DNA of 64,000 bases, taken from the NCBI RefSeq assembly GCF_013623905.1, contig NZ_JABKDD010000003.1, forward strand, positions 271,261 through 335,260, given 5' to 3'. This document shows positions 1 through 8,809 of this stretch, in pieces. Numbering within the stretch: position 1 is the first letter of the stretch; every line of letters starts with the position of its first letter. The notes under the pieces are model-generated. The model made no database searches and had not been told where the DNA came from. It saw only the letters and a program-made list of their open reading frames with translations. Source of the stretch: Brevibacterium sediminis. GTDB lineage: Bacteria > Actinomycetota > Actinomycetes > Actinomycetales > Brevibacteriaceae. The position numbers and the translations under genes are program-made.

Positions 1-2490
1 ACCTTCGGTTCGGTGACACGCGGCGGCAGCGTCCAGGCGCAGGAGAACACCGTCACCGTGCCCGAGGACACGACGGTCGGCGATTCCGGTGCCGTCGCGA
101 TCGACGTGTCGATCACGAACTCCGTCAAGGCCGGTTCGGCCGCCGACGGCGAGTACGGCTCGAGCGCCTTCGTCATCGACGATGACGGCGAGCTGGTCGA
201 CTTCCAGCAGATCGGCGGCGTCGTCGACGGCAAGGGCGTTACCGGCACGAAGAACACCTTCACCCCCGCGCCCGTCATCGGCCAGGAAGCCGAACCGACC
301 GGTGCGACTGCCGCCGGCGGCCAGTCGATCCAGCTCACAGGCGACGCATGGAAGTCGGCAGCCCCCACCCCGAACGCCCTGCCCGACAGCAGCGACGGCG
401 GAGAAGGCAACGACGACGATGGCGACGACGGCGAAACTCCCGAAGGCGTCACGCCGATCGCCGACATCCAGGGCACGGGCGACGCCAGCCCCATCCAAGG
501 CAAGACCGTGACCACCCGCGGTGTCGTCACCGCCGCCTACCCCGAGGGAGGGCTGAACGGCTACTACATCCAGACCCCGGGCACCGGCGGAGCCGACCGT
601 GCCGACGGTGCAGCATCCGACGGCATCTTCGTCTACTCCCCCGACACCGTCGCCGATATCAGCATCGACGACCACGTCGAGGTCACCGGCACCGTATCCG
701 AACACTACGGTCAGACCCAGATCTCCGTATCCGCGTCCGGTCTCAAAACGGTCGACGAACCCGCCGAGGCGGTCAAACCCGTCGAAGACGCCTTTCCTGC
801 AGGAGATGAGAAGCGCGAATCCCTCGAAGGCATGCTCCTGCAGCCGAGCGAATCGCTGACCGTGGCCGACAACTACAACACGAATACGTACGGCGAGGTC
901 GTCCTCGCCACCGGTGAGGGCACGCTCGACCAACCCACCGACGTCCACCGCCCCGGCACCCCCGAGGCGAAGGCTCTGGAAGCCGAGAACCTCGACCGTG
1001 AGGTCGTCCTCGACGACGGCGCCACCGTGAACTTCCTCAAGGCCGACAAGGACATCCCCCTGCCCTACCTCAGCAAGGAGGACCCGGTCCGCGTCGGTGC
1101 GCAGGCGAACTTCACCTCCCCGGTCGTGCTCGGCTTCGATCACGAGAAGTGGCGATTCCAGCCGACGACCCGTCTGACCGGGGACAACGCCGAGGCGGTC
1201 CAGCCGACCACTTTCACCGACACTCGCACCGAGGCCCCCGAGGCCGTCGGCGGGCAGGTCAGCCTCGCCAGCTTCAATGTCCTCAACTACTTCACCACCA
1301 CCGGTGACCAGCTCTCTGGCTGCCAGTACTACGACGACCGCGAGGGCAACCACATCACCGTCCGCGGCGGCTGCGATGCCCGCGGTGCCGCGAATGCGGA
1401 GAGTCTCAAGCGTCAGGAGACGAAGATCGTCACCGCGATCAACAAGCTCGACGCCTCGGTGGTCTCGCTCATGGAGATCGAGAATTCCGCCGCGTTCGGC
1501 AAGGACCGCGACGACGCGCTGGCGACCCTGGTCAAGCGCCTCAACGAGGCCGCCGGAACCGAGAAATGGGACTTCGTCGACTCCCCTGCCGCCGTTCCGT
1601 CCGATGAGGATGTCATCCGCACGGCGTTGATCTACCAACCCGCCGAGGTGGCCCCGCAGGACGAATCCACGATCCTTGATGACCAGGATGCGTTCTCCAA
1701 TGCCCGCGAACCCCTGTCCCAGGCGTTCGCGCCGAAGGACGGTACCGGTGAGGTCGAAAAGGACAAGACCTTCGTGACGATCTCCAACCACTTCAAGTCC
1801 AAGGGATCCGGTTCAGGTCCGGGCAACGAGGACTCCGGTGACGGTCAGGGCGCGTCGAACGCCGACCGCGTGAAGCAGGCCGAAGCGCTCGTCGGGTTTG
1901 CCGGTGACCAACAGGAGGCAACGAACAGCGACCTGGTCTACCTCCTCGGCGATTTCAACTCCTACACTCAGGAGGACCCGATGCAGGTCTTCTACGAGGC
2001 CGGATACAAGGACATCGCGGCGGAGAAGACGGACGAATCCACGTATGTCTTCGGTTCGCGCACAGGCAGCCTCGACCATGTCCTCGCCCTCGACGCCTCG
2101 GACGAAGCCGACGGTGCAGGCACGGAGGCAACGGCCTTCGGCTCCGTCACCGGGGCCGATGTCTGGAACATCAACTCGGTCGAGTCCCTGGCGCTCGAAT
2201 ACAGCCGCTTCAACTACAACGTCAGCGACCTCTTCGCTCCGGACCAGTTCCGGGCTTCCGACCATGATCCGGTCGTCGTCGGCCTCTTCGACTCCTCAGA
2301 TGAAGGCGGGGACGACGACGCCGGAGCAGACGCTGCGGAAAACGCCGACGCCGACGGTTCGAGCGACCACCCCGGCGGAAAGAACGCGGGGAAGAACGGT
2401 GGCAAGAACGGCAACCATTGGGGCAGCCGCGACGGTGATCACCCTGGAGGCAAGAACGCCGGGAAGAACGGTCGCCACAACGGTTGGTGA
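1..2490 (+). CDS. ExeM/NucH family extracellular endonuclease, 5' partial
   Basis: The frame is open from the first base, so the start and any signal peptide lie outside the window; 829 codons are visible. The middle region (about residues 150-390) is a beta-rich OB-like domain typical of ExeM/NucH secreted DNases. The second half is an endonuclease/exonuclease/phosphatase fold, with motifs SLASFNVLNYF, SLMEIEN, LGDFNSY and the terminal SDHDPVVVGLF carrying the catalytic Asp-His. After the domain comes an acidic Asp/Ala linker and a Gly/Lys/Asn tail in which DHPGGKNAGKNG occurs twice. No LPXTG motif follows, so the protein is probably released or held by charge. Likely role: degradation of extracellular DNA for nutrients or biofilm turnover (family knowledge). 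It converges on the prpF-like gene with a 3-base gap. Confidence 0.85.
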   Translation, partial: TFGSVTRGGSVQAQENTVTVPEDTTVGDSGAVAIDVSITNSVKAGSAADGEYGSSAFVIDDDGELVDFQQIGGVVDGKGVTGTKNTFTPAPVIGQEAEPTGATAAGGQSIQLTGDAWKSAAPTPNALPDSSDGGEGNDDDGDDGETPEGVTPIADIQGTGDASPIQGKTVTTRGVVTAAYPEGGLNGYYIQTPGTGGADRADGAASDGIFVYSPDTVADISIDDHVEVTGTVSEHYGQTQISVSASGLKTVDEPAEAVKPVEDAFPAGDEKRESLEGMLLQPSESLTVADNYNTNTYGEVVLATGEGTLDQPTDVHRPGTPEAKALEAENLDREVVLDDGATVNFLKADKDIPLPYLSKEDPVRVGAQANFTSPVVLGFDHEKWRFQPTTRLTGDNAEAVQPTTFTDTRTEAPEAVGGQVSLASFNVLNYFTTTGDQLSGCQYYDDREGNHITVRGGCDARGAANAESLKRQETKIVTAINKLDASVVSLMEIENSAAFGKDRDDALATLVKRLNEAAGTEKWDFVDSPAAVPSDEDVIRTALIYQPAEVAPQDESTILDDQDAFSNAREPLSQAFAPKDGTGEVEKDKTFVTISNHFKSKGSGSGPGNEDSGDGQGASNADRVKQAEALVGFAGDQQEATNSDLVYLLGDFNSYTQEDPMQVFYEAGYKDIAAEKTDESTYVFGSRTGSLDHVLALDASDEADGAGTEATAFGSVTGADVWNINSVESLALEYSRFNYNVSDLFAPDQFRASDHDPVVVGLFDSSDEGGDDDAGADAAENADADGSSDHPGGKNAGKNGGKNGNHWGSRDGDHPGGKNAGKNGRHNGW

Positions 2491-2493
2491 CGC

Positions 2494-3660
2494 TTAGTCG
2501 GTGACGGCCACCTGCCCCCGCATGAGCACTCGTGCCGTGCGAAAGAGGGAGGCGGCCGTCACCGTGTCCGCGTCGAAGACGGCACCGACCGTGACGACGC
2601 CCGAAGGGGTGGCCAGCCGCACTTCCGGCCCGACATTTTTGTCTTCGTCCCCGGTGTCGGACCCGGGCCTGGAGCGTCGGATGATGCGGTTGATGATCGT
2701 GTCCGGGATCTGCGCGGCCGCGGCCAGGCACATGGCTCCGGTTCCGGGCACGGCTTTGTGCGTCTGCCCCATGGAGATCATTCGCACGAGCAGGTCGGCC
2801 TCCTCGGCGGCCAGGGTCGTTCCGTCGAGCAGTCGGGTGGGCTGTGGGGCGGTGACCACGGCGACCTTCGGCACGACGTCCGGCGCTTCCTCCGGTGACT
2901 CACACAGCCCCATCCGCACAGCGGCGTTGCGGCGCAGCTCCGCGATCATGCCCATCGCGTGCTTGTTCGCGTCGATCTCCTCCGGAGATTCGGTGCCCTT
3001 GAGTCCGATCGCAGCACCCGGGACGATGACGACGGGCAGGGTGGCGTCGACGAGGCTGACCTCGAACATCGCCCCACCGGCAGTGATGGACTCGGCTGCC
3101 TTCCCCGTCGGTAGGAGTCCGGCGGTGCGGCTGCCGGCCGGGTCGGGGTAGATGAGTTCGAGCGGTGCGCCCGTTCCGCTGACTCCGGGCAGCACCAGAT
3201 CTCCCGTAACGTCGGCCTGCCCATCGACGACGCCGAGGCCGACGTCGACGAGTTTCTGCGTGTTCGTATTGAACAGCCGGAAGACATGCCATCCATCGGC
3301 TGCGGAGATCAGCCCGGCCGACAAGGCGAAGGGCACGACCCCGGACGACAGATTTCCGCAGTTGCCGGAATAGTCGACGGCCGCCTCGGTGACGGAGACC
3401 TGACCGAACGTGTAGTCGAGGTCGACCCCATCCCTCGCCGAGGCGGCCACGACGACGATCTTCGACAGCGAGGAGATTCCCCCGCCCATTCCATCGAGCT
3501 GACGGCCGAACGGATCGGGCGAGCCCATCGCCTGGCAGAAGATCGTGTCCCACTCCGCCGTGTCCCCGTCGGGACTCAGCGACGGCAGCGCGGATTCGCT
3601 GAAGAACAGTCCCTTGCTTGTGCCGCCGCGAACGAACGTGGCATCGATCCACCGAGTCAT
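2494..3660 (-). CDS. PrpF-family isomerase/tautomerase
   Basis: 388 aa starting MTRWIDATFVRGGTSKG, the typical N-terminus of the PrpF/DUF453 fold; a longer upstream reading has no family similarity and overlaps the preceding gene. The diaminopimelate-epimerase-like fold uses Lys/Cys chemistry; the NCGNL motif is present. PrpF members isomerise 2-methylaconitate or tautomerise 4-oxalomesaconate (GalD). It lies 4 bases after an aromatic-acid transporter and in one run with a benzaldehyde-type dehydrogenase, which argues for an aromatic-catabolic tautomerase rather than the methylcitrate cycle. No prpB or prpC is nearby. Substrate is inferred from context only. Confidence 0.82.
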   Translation of the reverse strand: MTRWIDATFVRGGTSKGLFFSESALPSLSPDGDTAEWDTIFCQAMGSPDPFGRQLDGMGGGISSLSKIVVVAASARDGVDLDYTFGQVSVTEAAVDYSGNCGNLSSGVVPFALSAGLISAADGWHVFRLFNTNTQKLVDVGLGVVDGQADVTGDLVLPGVSGTGAPLELIYPDPAGSRTAGLLPTGKAAESITAGGAMFEVSLVDATLPVVIVPGAAIGLKGTESPEEIDANKHAMGMIAELRRNAAVRMGLCESPEEAPDVVPKVAVVTAPQPTRLLDGTTLAAEEADLLVRMISMGQTHKAVPGTGAMCLAAAAQIPDTIINRIIRRSRPGSDTGDEDKNVGPEVRLATPSGVVTVGAVFDADTVTAASLFRTARVLMRGQVAVTD

Positions 3661-3664
3661 GCTT

Positions 3665-4945
3665 TCAGCGTAGCGACTTCGGCACGATCGCCATGGCAGC
3701 GAACCCGAGGACTGCCACGACGGCGAAGAGGTAGAAGCCCCACGGGTAGGCGATGCCCGCGGTGACGAGGGCACCGGTGATGAACGGACCGACGATGGCA
3801 CCGATCCGCCCGATGCCCGAAGCCATGCCCAGCGCGGTGCCGCGGGCCTGAGCCGGGTAGATGGCCGAGACGAAGGCGTAGACGAGCACCTGGGCGGAGA
3901 AGACGAAGACTCCGGTGATGAATACCGCGATGTTGAGCAGCACCTGGCTGGTCATCGGAATCGACAGTGCGGCGAGGAAGATGGCTGCGAGGACGAACCA
4001 CATGAGCACGATCTTCTTCGTCCCGTGCTTATCGGCCAGCCAGCCGGCCAGGACGAGTCCGACGACGGCGCCGATGTTCATGACGAAGAGCATGACCAGC
4101 GAGTCCGAGACCTCGTAGCCGGCGTCGGCCATGATCTTCGGCAGCCAGGTGTTGAGTCCGTAGACCAACAGGAGTCCCATGAAGCTCGCTGCCCACACGC
4201 CGATGGTCACCAGCGCCAGCTTGCCCTCGAAAAGTCCCGCCATTCCTGTCTTCGCCTGTGCGTCGACGGTGCCGGACGGATCGGCGGCGTCGGCGTCCAC
4301 CGTCTGCGCGGCTGCGGGGTTGCGTTTGAGTTCCTGAGCGATGAGGAAGACCTCGGATTCGGGCAGCTTGAAGATCAGGAGGGGCACCATGACGAGGCCG
4401 GCGATTCCGCCGGCGAGGAAGAGCAGGTGCCAGTTGTGGGAGTAGGCGACGGCGAGCAGGGAGATCGCGACGGCGCCGGCATGGTAGCCGGTCATCGTCA
4501 GCGTCGTGGCCTTTCCGGTCTTACCCGACTTGTTGTACTCGCTGATGTAGGCGAGAGCGCTGGGCATCACGGCACCGAGGAACAGCCCGGCGATGAACCG
4601 GTAGATGGTGAACAGTGCAACGTTCGGAGCGAACGCGACGAGCAGAGTGAAGACGCTGAAGCCGATGACGCAGCCGATGATCGCCCACCGTCGTCCGATC
4701 CGGTCGACGACGGGGCCGACGGATACGGCGCCGAGGCCAACGCCCACGAGGCTGAGCGTCGCCACCATCGTGGCCGCCTCGGGGGTGAATCCGAGGGCCT
4801 CGGTGGCCAGCAACTCAGGGATGACCGCGCCGAGGACGACGAGGTCGAAGCCCTCCAAAGCGACAGCCAGCCAGCACAGGACGGCCGGCCAGCGGCCCGC
4901 CGAGGCGGAACCGGTCGTGGATGCGGATGGGGTGGTTGCGGACAT
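3665..4945 (-). CDS. MFS transporter, aromatic acid:H+ symporter (AAHS) type
   Basis: 426 aa with about 12 membrane segments. The first helix carries FDLVVLGAVIPEL, matching the D-E containing motif of the AAHS family (PcaK, BenK, GalT relatives). The loop 2-3 motif reads GPVVDRIGRRWAI, and a charged central loop around residues 205-235 separates the two six-helix halves. It sits between a PrpF-like isomerase (4-base gap downstream) and a benzaldehyde-type dehydrogenase upstream. Likely imports a hydroxybenzoate or related aromatic acid; the precise substrate cannot be told from sequence. Confidence 0.85.
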   Translation of the reverse strand: MSATTPSASTTGSASAGRWPAVLCWLAVALEGFDLVVLGAVIPELLATEALGFTPEAATMVATLSLVGVGLGAVSVGPVVDRIGRRWAIIGCVIGFSVFTLLVAFAPNVALFTIYRFIAGLFLGAVMPSALAYISEYNKSGKTGKATTLTMTGYHAGAVAISLLAVAYSHNWHLLFLAGGIAGLVMVPLLIFKLPESEVFLIAQELKRNPAAAQTVDADAADPSGTVDAQAKTGMAGLFEGKLALVTIGVWAASFMGLLLVYGLNTWLPKIMADAGYEVSDSLVMLFVMNIGAVVGLVLAGWLADKHGTKKIVLMWFVLAAIFLAALSIPMTSQVLLNIAVFITGVFVFSAQVLVYAFVSAIYPAQARGTALGMASGIGRIGAIVGPFITGALVTAGIAYPWGFYLFAVVAVLGFAAMAIVPKSLR

Positions 4946-4973
4946 CGGTGTCTCCGGGGTGTTGTCGTGCAGG

Positions 4974-6431
4974 TCAGAACGGGTAAGGCGCGATGGACGA
5001 GCGCATCGTCACCCATTGGGTTTCGGTGAAGGCTTCGATGTTGGCTTCGGCTCCACCGAAACGGGATCCGTTGCCGGAGTCCTTCATGCCACCGAAGGGG
5101 ACGTTGGCCTCATCGGAGACGGTCTGTTCGTTGATGTGGACCTTCCCTGTGTCGACGAGGTCGGCGAGGTCCATGGCCAGACCCACATCGCCGAGGATGC
5201 CCAAGGAGAGTCCGTATTCGCTGGCATTGACCATCTCGGCGGCTTCGTCGAGGGTGGAGAAGCGGGCCACCGGGGCGATGGGTCCGAAGATCTCCTGCGC
5301 CCAGGCGGGGTTCGAGGGGCTGAGATCGGTGAGCACCGTGGGCGGGACGAAGGCCCCTTCGCCCGGCCCGCCGGCGACGAGCGAGGCGCCGTCGGCGGTA
5401 GCTTTGTCGAGGATGTCGCGAACGTGGGTGCGCTGTTTCTCGTCGATGATCGGTCCGATCGCAACCTCCTCGGTGGCGGGGTTGCCCACCGGCAGATTGC
5501 GGGCGCGTTCGGCCAGCTGTTCGACGTATTCGTCGTAGATGGATTCGTGGACGAGGTGGCGGCCGGTGGTCATGCAGATCTGGCCTTGGTGCATCCACGA
5601 TCCGAAGGCCCCCGCCGAGGTGGCGGGACCGACCTCGGCTCCGGGAAGGACGACGAGCGCATTGTTGCCCCCGAGCTCGAGGTGGCAGCGCTTGAGGAGG
5701 CGACCGGCGGCTTCGCCGACCTTGCGTCCGGCCGCGGTGGAGCCGGTGAACGAGATGACGGAGACCTCGGGTGCGGCGACGACGGCTTCACCGGCGTCGA
5801 GGCCGCCGGGCAGGACCTGGAGCAGTCCTTCGGGCAGTCCCGCCTCGGCGAAGACCTTCGCGATCGTCACTCCGGCGCACACGGCGGTGCGCGGATCCGG
5901 CTTGAGCAGGACCGCGTTGCCCAGGGCCAGGGCCGGGGCGACGGAGCGCATGGCGAGGATGAGGGGGAAGTTGAACGGGGCGATGACGGAGACGACTCCG
6001 GCGGGCACTCGGCGGGCGAAGGACCAGCGGGGTTCGTTCGATGTGAGCACCTGCCCCTTGGGGTGGCTGGGCAGGGCGGAGGATTCGAAGCAGATGGCTT
6101 CGGCCGAGGAGAGTTCGAGTGCGGCCTTCGGCGGGATGGAGCCGGCTTCGCGGATGATCCATCCGGAGAGCTCTTCGGCGTGTTCGGCCCACAGAGCACC
6201 GGCGCGGCGCAGCACTGCAGCCCGTTCGGCCGGGGTGGTCTGCGCCCATTCCTTCTGTGCAGCGGCGGCTCGCGTGGCGGCGGCGGTGACGTCGTCGGCG
6301 CTGGCGGCACCGAGGCGGCCGAGGGTCTCACCGGTGGCCGGTTCGATGACGTCGTAGGTCTCTCCTGAGCCGGCGGCCCAGGTGCCGGTGAAGATCTTCT
6401 CGTGCCAGTCGGTTCCCAGGAAATCAGTCAT
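4974..6431 (-). CDS. NAD(P)-dependent benzaldehyde-type dehydrogenase
   Basis: 485 aa, full-length aldehyde dehydrogenase. Visible catalytic residues: Asn154 in APFNFP, Glu252 in HLELGGNN and nucleophile Cys286 in HQGQICMTTG. The C-terminus WVTMRSSIAPYPF closely resembles XylC-like benzaldehyde dehydrogenases and differs from betaine-aldehyde or succinate-semialdehyde types. Likely oxidises benzaldehyde, 4-hydroxybenzaldehyde or vanillin to the acid, which would feed pobA/pca at 23 kb. First gene of the leftward run with the AAHS transporter and PrpF-like gene; divergent from the IclR regulator with a 131-base shared promoter region. Confidence 0.88.
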   Translation of the reverse strand: MTDFLGTDWHEKIFTGTWAAGSGETYDVIEPATGETLGRLGAASADDVTAAATRAAAAQKEWAQTTPAERAAVLRRAGALWAEHAEELSGWIIREAGSIPPKAALELSSAEAICFESSALPSHPKGQVLTSNEPRWSFARRVPAGVVSVIAPFNFPLILAMRSVAPALALGNAVLLKPDPRTAVCAGVTIAKVFAEAGLPEGLLQVLPGGLDAGEAVVAAPEVSVISFTGSTAAGRKVGEAAGRLLKRCHLELGGNNALVVLPGAEVGPATSAGAFGSWMHQGQICMTTGRHLVHESIYDEYVEQLAERARNLPVGNPATEEVAIGPIIDEKQRTHVRDILDKATADGASLVAGGPGEGAFVPPTVLTDLSPSNPAWAQEIFGPIAPVARFSTLDEAAEMVNASEYGLSLGILGDVGLAMDLADLVDTGKVHINEQTVSDEANVPFGGMKDSGNGSRFGGAEANIEAFTETQWVTMRSSIAPYPF

Positions 6432-6515
6432 TGTCTGTCCTCACTTCTTTGTCGGGGCGGGACTGTGGTGCACCTCTCGTCAGAGTAGTGACCGAGACCA
6501 CCCGAAGCCACATTG

Positions 6516-6555
6516 CTCCCATTCATTGAGAATTTTGCTTGAGAACCGCTAGAAT
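6516..6555 (+). promoter_or_regulatory. iclR promoter with operator-like 17-mer
   Basis: CTCCCATTCATTGAGAA (6516-6532) is repeated exactly at 22953-22969 upstream of pobA. It overlaps a -35-like TTGAGA (6526-6531), followed after 18 bases by the -10-like TAGAAT (6550-6555). The start codon at 6563 is only 7 bases after the -10, implying a leaderless transcript. ATTC and GAAT arms flank a 5-base centre at 6521-6533. Autoregulation plus control of the divergent dehydrogenase operon is inferred. Confidence 0.6.
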
Positions 6556-6562
6556 CCGAGGC

Positions 6563-7333
6563 ATGGCGAACTCTCCTTCCGGCGACTCGATGATCGATCG
6601 GCTCGTGCGCGTGCTCGCATCCTTCGACCCGGACCATCAGACCCTGAGCACCGACGAGATCGCCGAGCGTGCCGAACTGCCGAAGTCGACGGCCTACCGA
6701 CTCATCGGTGAGATGATGCGTCACGATCTGCTCCAGCGCGACCCCAACGGCCGCATCCGGATCGGCGTCGGGATGTGGGAGCTGTCGAACCGCGCCTCCG
6801 ATGCCGTCGATCTGGCTTCGGTGGCCAGGCCGCACATGATGGGTGTACACGAGTTCGTCGGTGAGAACACCCAGTTGGGCATTCTGCGGGAGCGGGAGGT
6901 GCTCATCATCGAGCGCATGTCGGCGCCGAATGCGGTCATCCACCGGTCGAAGACCGCCGGTCGACTGCCGGCTCATGCGTCGTCCTGTGGACTCGTGCTC
7001 TTGGCTTATGCGCCCAAACATGTGCGTGAGGCGTATCTGCGGGGGCCGCTGTCTGCCATCACGGAGAAGACGACAACGGATCCTGCAGCTCTGCGCAAGA
7101 TGTTCACTTCCATCCGGTCTCACCATTTCGCCGAACTCTCCGGCCATATCGATGAGGGCACGACAGGAATCACGGTTCCTGTCTTCGACGCCGGCGGGGC
7201 GGCGATCGCCGGGCTCGGCGTCGTCATCGATTCGGAGCACCGTAAAGGCGTGCCCGCGATCATGCGGGTCCTGCGGACCGCCTCGGCGAGGATCACGCAG
7301 GACCTTACCGCCGATCATCGATTCGCCGGCTGA
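6563..7333 (+). CDS. IclR family transcriptional regulator
   Basis: 256 aa from ATG 6563 (MANSPSGDSMIDRLV). A TTG 24 bases upstream in the same frame was not chosen because the promoter -10 TAGAAT at 6550-6555 lies between the two. Winged helix at about residues 10-65, with recognition helix ELPKSTAYRLIGEM, then the GAF-like IclR effector domain to the C-terminus. Members of the PobR/PcaR/PcaU group sense aromatic acids. Divergent from the aldehyde dehydrogenase; its promoter 17-mer is shared with the pobA promoter, so it is the best candidate regulator of both aromatic modules. Confidence 0.88.
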   Translation: MANSPSGDSMIDRLVRVLASFDPDHQTLSTDEIAERAELPKSTAYRLIGEMMRHDLLQRDPNGRIRIGVGMWELSNRASDAVDLASVARPHMMGVHEFVGENTQLGILREREVLIIERMSAPNAVIHRSKTAGRLPAHASSCGLVLLAYAPKHVREAYLRGPLSAITEKTTTDPAALRKMFTSIRSHHFAELSGHIDEGTTGITVPVFDAGGAAIAGLGVVIDSEHRKGVPAIMRVLRTASARITQDLTADHRFAG

Positions 7334-7349
7334 GTCAGATCGCTGCGAC

Positions 7350-7736
7350 TCAGACCAGCACACCGACGAGCAGGCAGACCACACCGAACAACGGCAGCGT
7401 GCCCTGTTTGAGCGCGGAGGCGAGCAGCTCACGGCTTGAGAGTGCGAGCACCAGCGCTGCGGCGAGCATCGATCCTGCCCCGACGAAGACGAGGGTGAGA
7501 CCGACCGCGGCAGAGCCTGCGCCGAAGACGATGAGGCCGATGAACACAGCGAGGGCCAAGAAGAGGTTGTAGAAGCCCTGGTTGAAGGCCAGGGACTTCG
7601 TCGCCGCAGCCTCGGCTTCGGTCGTGCCGAACGTGGCGCGGGCACGTGGACTCGTCCAGGCGATGGACTCCAAGTAGAAGATGAAGACGTGCAGGGCGGC
7701 GGCGAGGCCGGCGAGGACAAGTCCGGCGATCGTCAT
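7350..7736 (-). CDS. DUF1304 family membrane protein
   Basis: 128 aa with four predicted membrane helices and short loops. The ESIAW near residue 25 and NQGFYNLFLA in helix 2 are hallmarks of DUF1304. No enzymatic motif is present; family function is unknown. Its start overlaps the stop of the upstream DUF2277 gene by 4 bases (ATGA), so the two are translationally coupled. Converges on iclR with a 16-base gap. Confidence 0.8.
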   Translation of the reverse strand: MTIAGLVLAGLAAALHVFIFYLESIAWTSPRARATFGTTEAEAAATKSLAFNQGFYNLFLALAVFIGLIVFGAGSAAVGLTLVFVGAGSMLAAALVLALSSRELLASALKQGTLPLFGVVCLLVGVLV

Positions 7737-7996
7737 GCGCGAGCCGCGAATCTGGCTCGCCGCTTCTCCGCTTCCTCCTCTCGATTCTTCGGCGGCGCGT
7801 TCGTCACCAGCGCATCGAGGAGGTGCTGGGTGGTGTGGGCGATCTCCTCGACAGCAGCGTCGAAGGCCTCAGCATTGGCCTGCGAGGGCTTCGTCGTGCC
7901 GGCGATCTTGCGCACATACTGCAGTGCGGCGGCGTGGACTTCGTCGGAGGTGGCGGCAGGTTCGAAATTATGGAGGGTCCTGATGTTTCTGCACAT
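7733..7996 (-). CDS. DUF2277 family protein
   Basis: 87 aa beginning MCRNIRTLHNFEP, which is the conserved N-terminus of DUF2277. The highly charged C-terminus NREEEAEKRRARFAARA is also typical. Small, soluble, helical, no catalytic motif; function unknown. A longer open frame reaching 8710 is the antisense shadow of the alarmone synthetase, and the family alignment fixes the start at 7996. Divergent from the alarmone synthetase with only 63 bases between starts, so their promoters must overlap. Confidence 0.8.
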   Translation of the reverse strand: MCRNIRTLHNFEPAATSDEVHAAALQYVRKIAGTTKPSQANAEAFDAAVEEIAHTTQHLLDALVTNAPPKNREEEAEKRRARFAARA

Positions 7997-8059
7997 GCCA
8001 AAACGGTACTCCTCGGCACTGACACAGAACAGATGTTCCGCCGATACACTGAGGCCACA

Positions 8060-8809
8060 ATGGAGATCCGGAAAGAGATGACGCCAACAGAGACCGCCCT
8101 GACACCACAGCAGATCGAAAGCATCCGTCAGCTGCGCCTGGATTTCTCGCAGCTGATCATGCACCACCGCTTCGTCATCGACGAGGTGCTCACGAAGATC
8201 TCGATCCTGCGCGAGGAGTCCGTCCACACGCGCAGCTACAACCCGATCGAGCACATCTCCTCTCGCGTGAAGTCGCCACGGAGCCTGCTGGAGAAGGTCC
8301 ACCGTCGGGGCCTGCCGCTCGACACCGCGATCATCCGCCGCGAGATCACCGACATCGCAGGCATCCGCATCACCTGCAGCTTCATCGCCGACACCTACCA
8401 CGTCCTCGAGCTGCTCACCGCGCAGAACGACGTCCGCCTCGTCGAGGTCAAGGACTACATCGCAGAGCCGAAGCCCAACGGCTACCGCAGCCTGCACGCG
8501 ATCCTCGAGGTACCGGTGTTCCTCCGCAGCGGGCCGACCCCGGTCATCTGCGAGGTGCAGATCCGCACGATCGCGATGGACTTCTGGGCGAGCCTCGAAC
8601 ATAAGATCCACTACAAGTTCGACGGCGACGTTCCCGAACGTCTCGTCGGCGAACTCACCGAGGCGGCCGACGCGGCCAGCGAACTCGACCGGAAGATGGA
8701 ACGCCTCCACGCCGAGGTCAGGAGCGGTTCACCGGATGTCGATTCCGGTGAGGAGTTCGACCAGGAGGCTCTGCGGATCCTTTGGGACCTCAGTCGGCGG
8801 GAGGGCTAG
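8060..8809 (+). CDS. RelA/SpoT-domain (p)ppGpp synthetase, small alarmone synthetase type
   Basis: 249 aa, single RelA_SpoT nucleotidyltransferase domain with no HD hydrolase, TGS or ACT domain, which matches RelQ/YjbM-type small alarmone synthetases that make ppGpp from GTP/GDP and ATP. Key stretches: EITDIAGIRITCSF (metal and substrate binding), KPNGYRSLHAIL, and EVQIRTIAMDFWASLEHKI with the synthetase Glu and Gln. ATG 8060 was chosen; ATG 8033 is possible but would precede the -10-like TACACT at 8045-8050. The last 20 bases overlap the convergent DHFR-like gene. Confidence 0.87.
   Translation: MEIRKEMTPTETALTPQQIESIRQLRLDFSQLIMHHRFVIDEVLTKISILREESVHTRSYNPIEHISSRVKSPRSLLEKVHRRGLPLDTAIIRREITDIAGIRITCSFIADTYHVLELLTAQNDVRLVEVKDYIAEPKPNGYRSLHAILEVPVFLRSGPTPVICEVQIRTIAMDFWASLEHKIHYKFDGDVPERLVGELTEAADAASELDRKMERLHAEVRSGSPDVDSGEEFDQEALRILWDLSRREG

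Noticed and set aside
3661..3801. 47-residue N-terminal extension of the PrpF-like protein
   Set aside because: Overlaps the transporter gene, is Ser/Arg-rich without family similarity, and the PrpF alignment starts at 3660.
4605..6368. Long rightward open frame of 587 codons opposite the aldehyde dehydrogenase
   Set aside because: Gly/Asp/Glu-rich nonsense without family motifs; arises from high GC at third positions of the real leftward gene, which has all catalytic residues.
6539..6562. TTG start for the IclR protein
   Set aside because: It would place the start upstream of the -10 element TAGAAT at 6550-6555.
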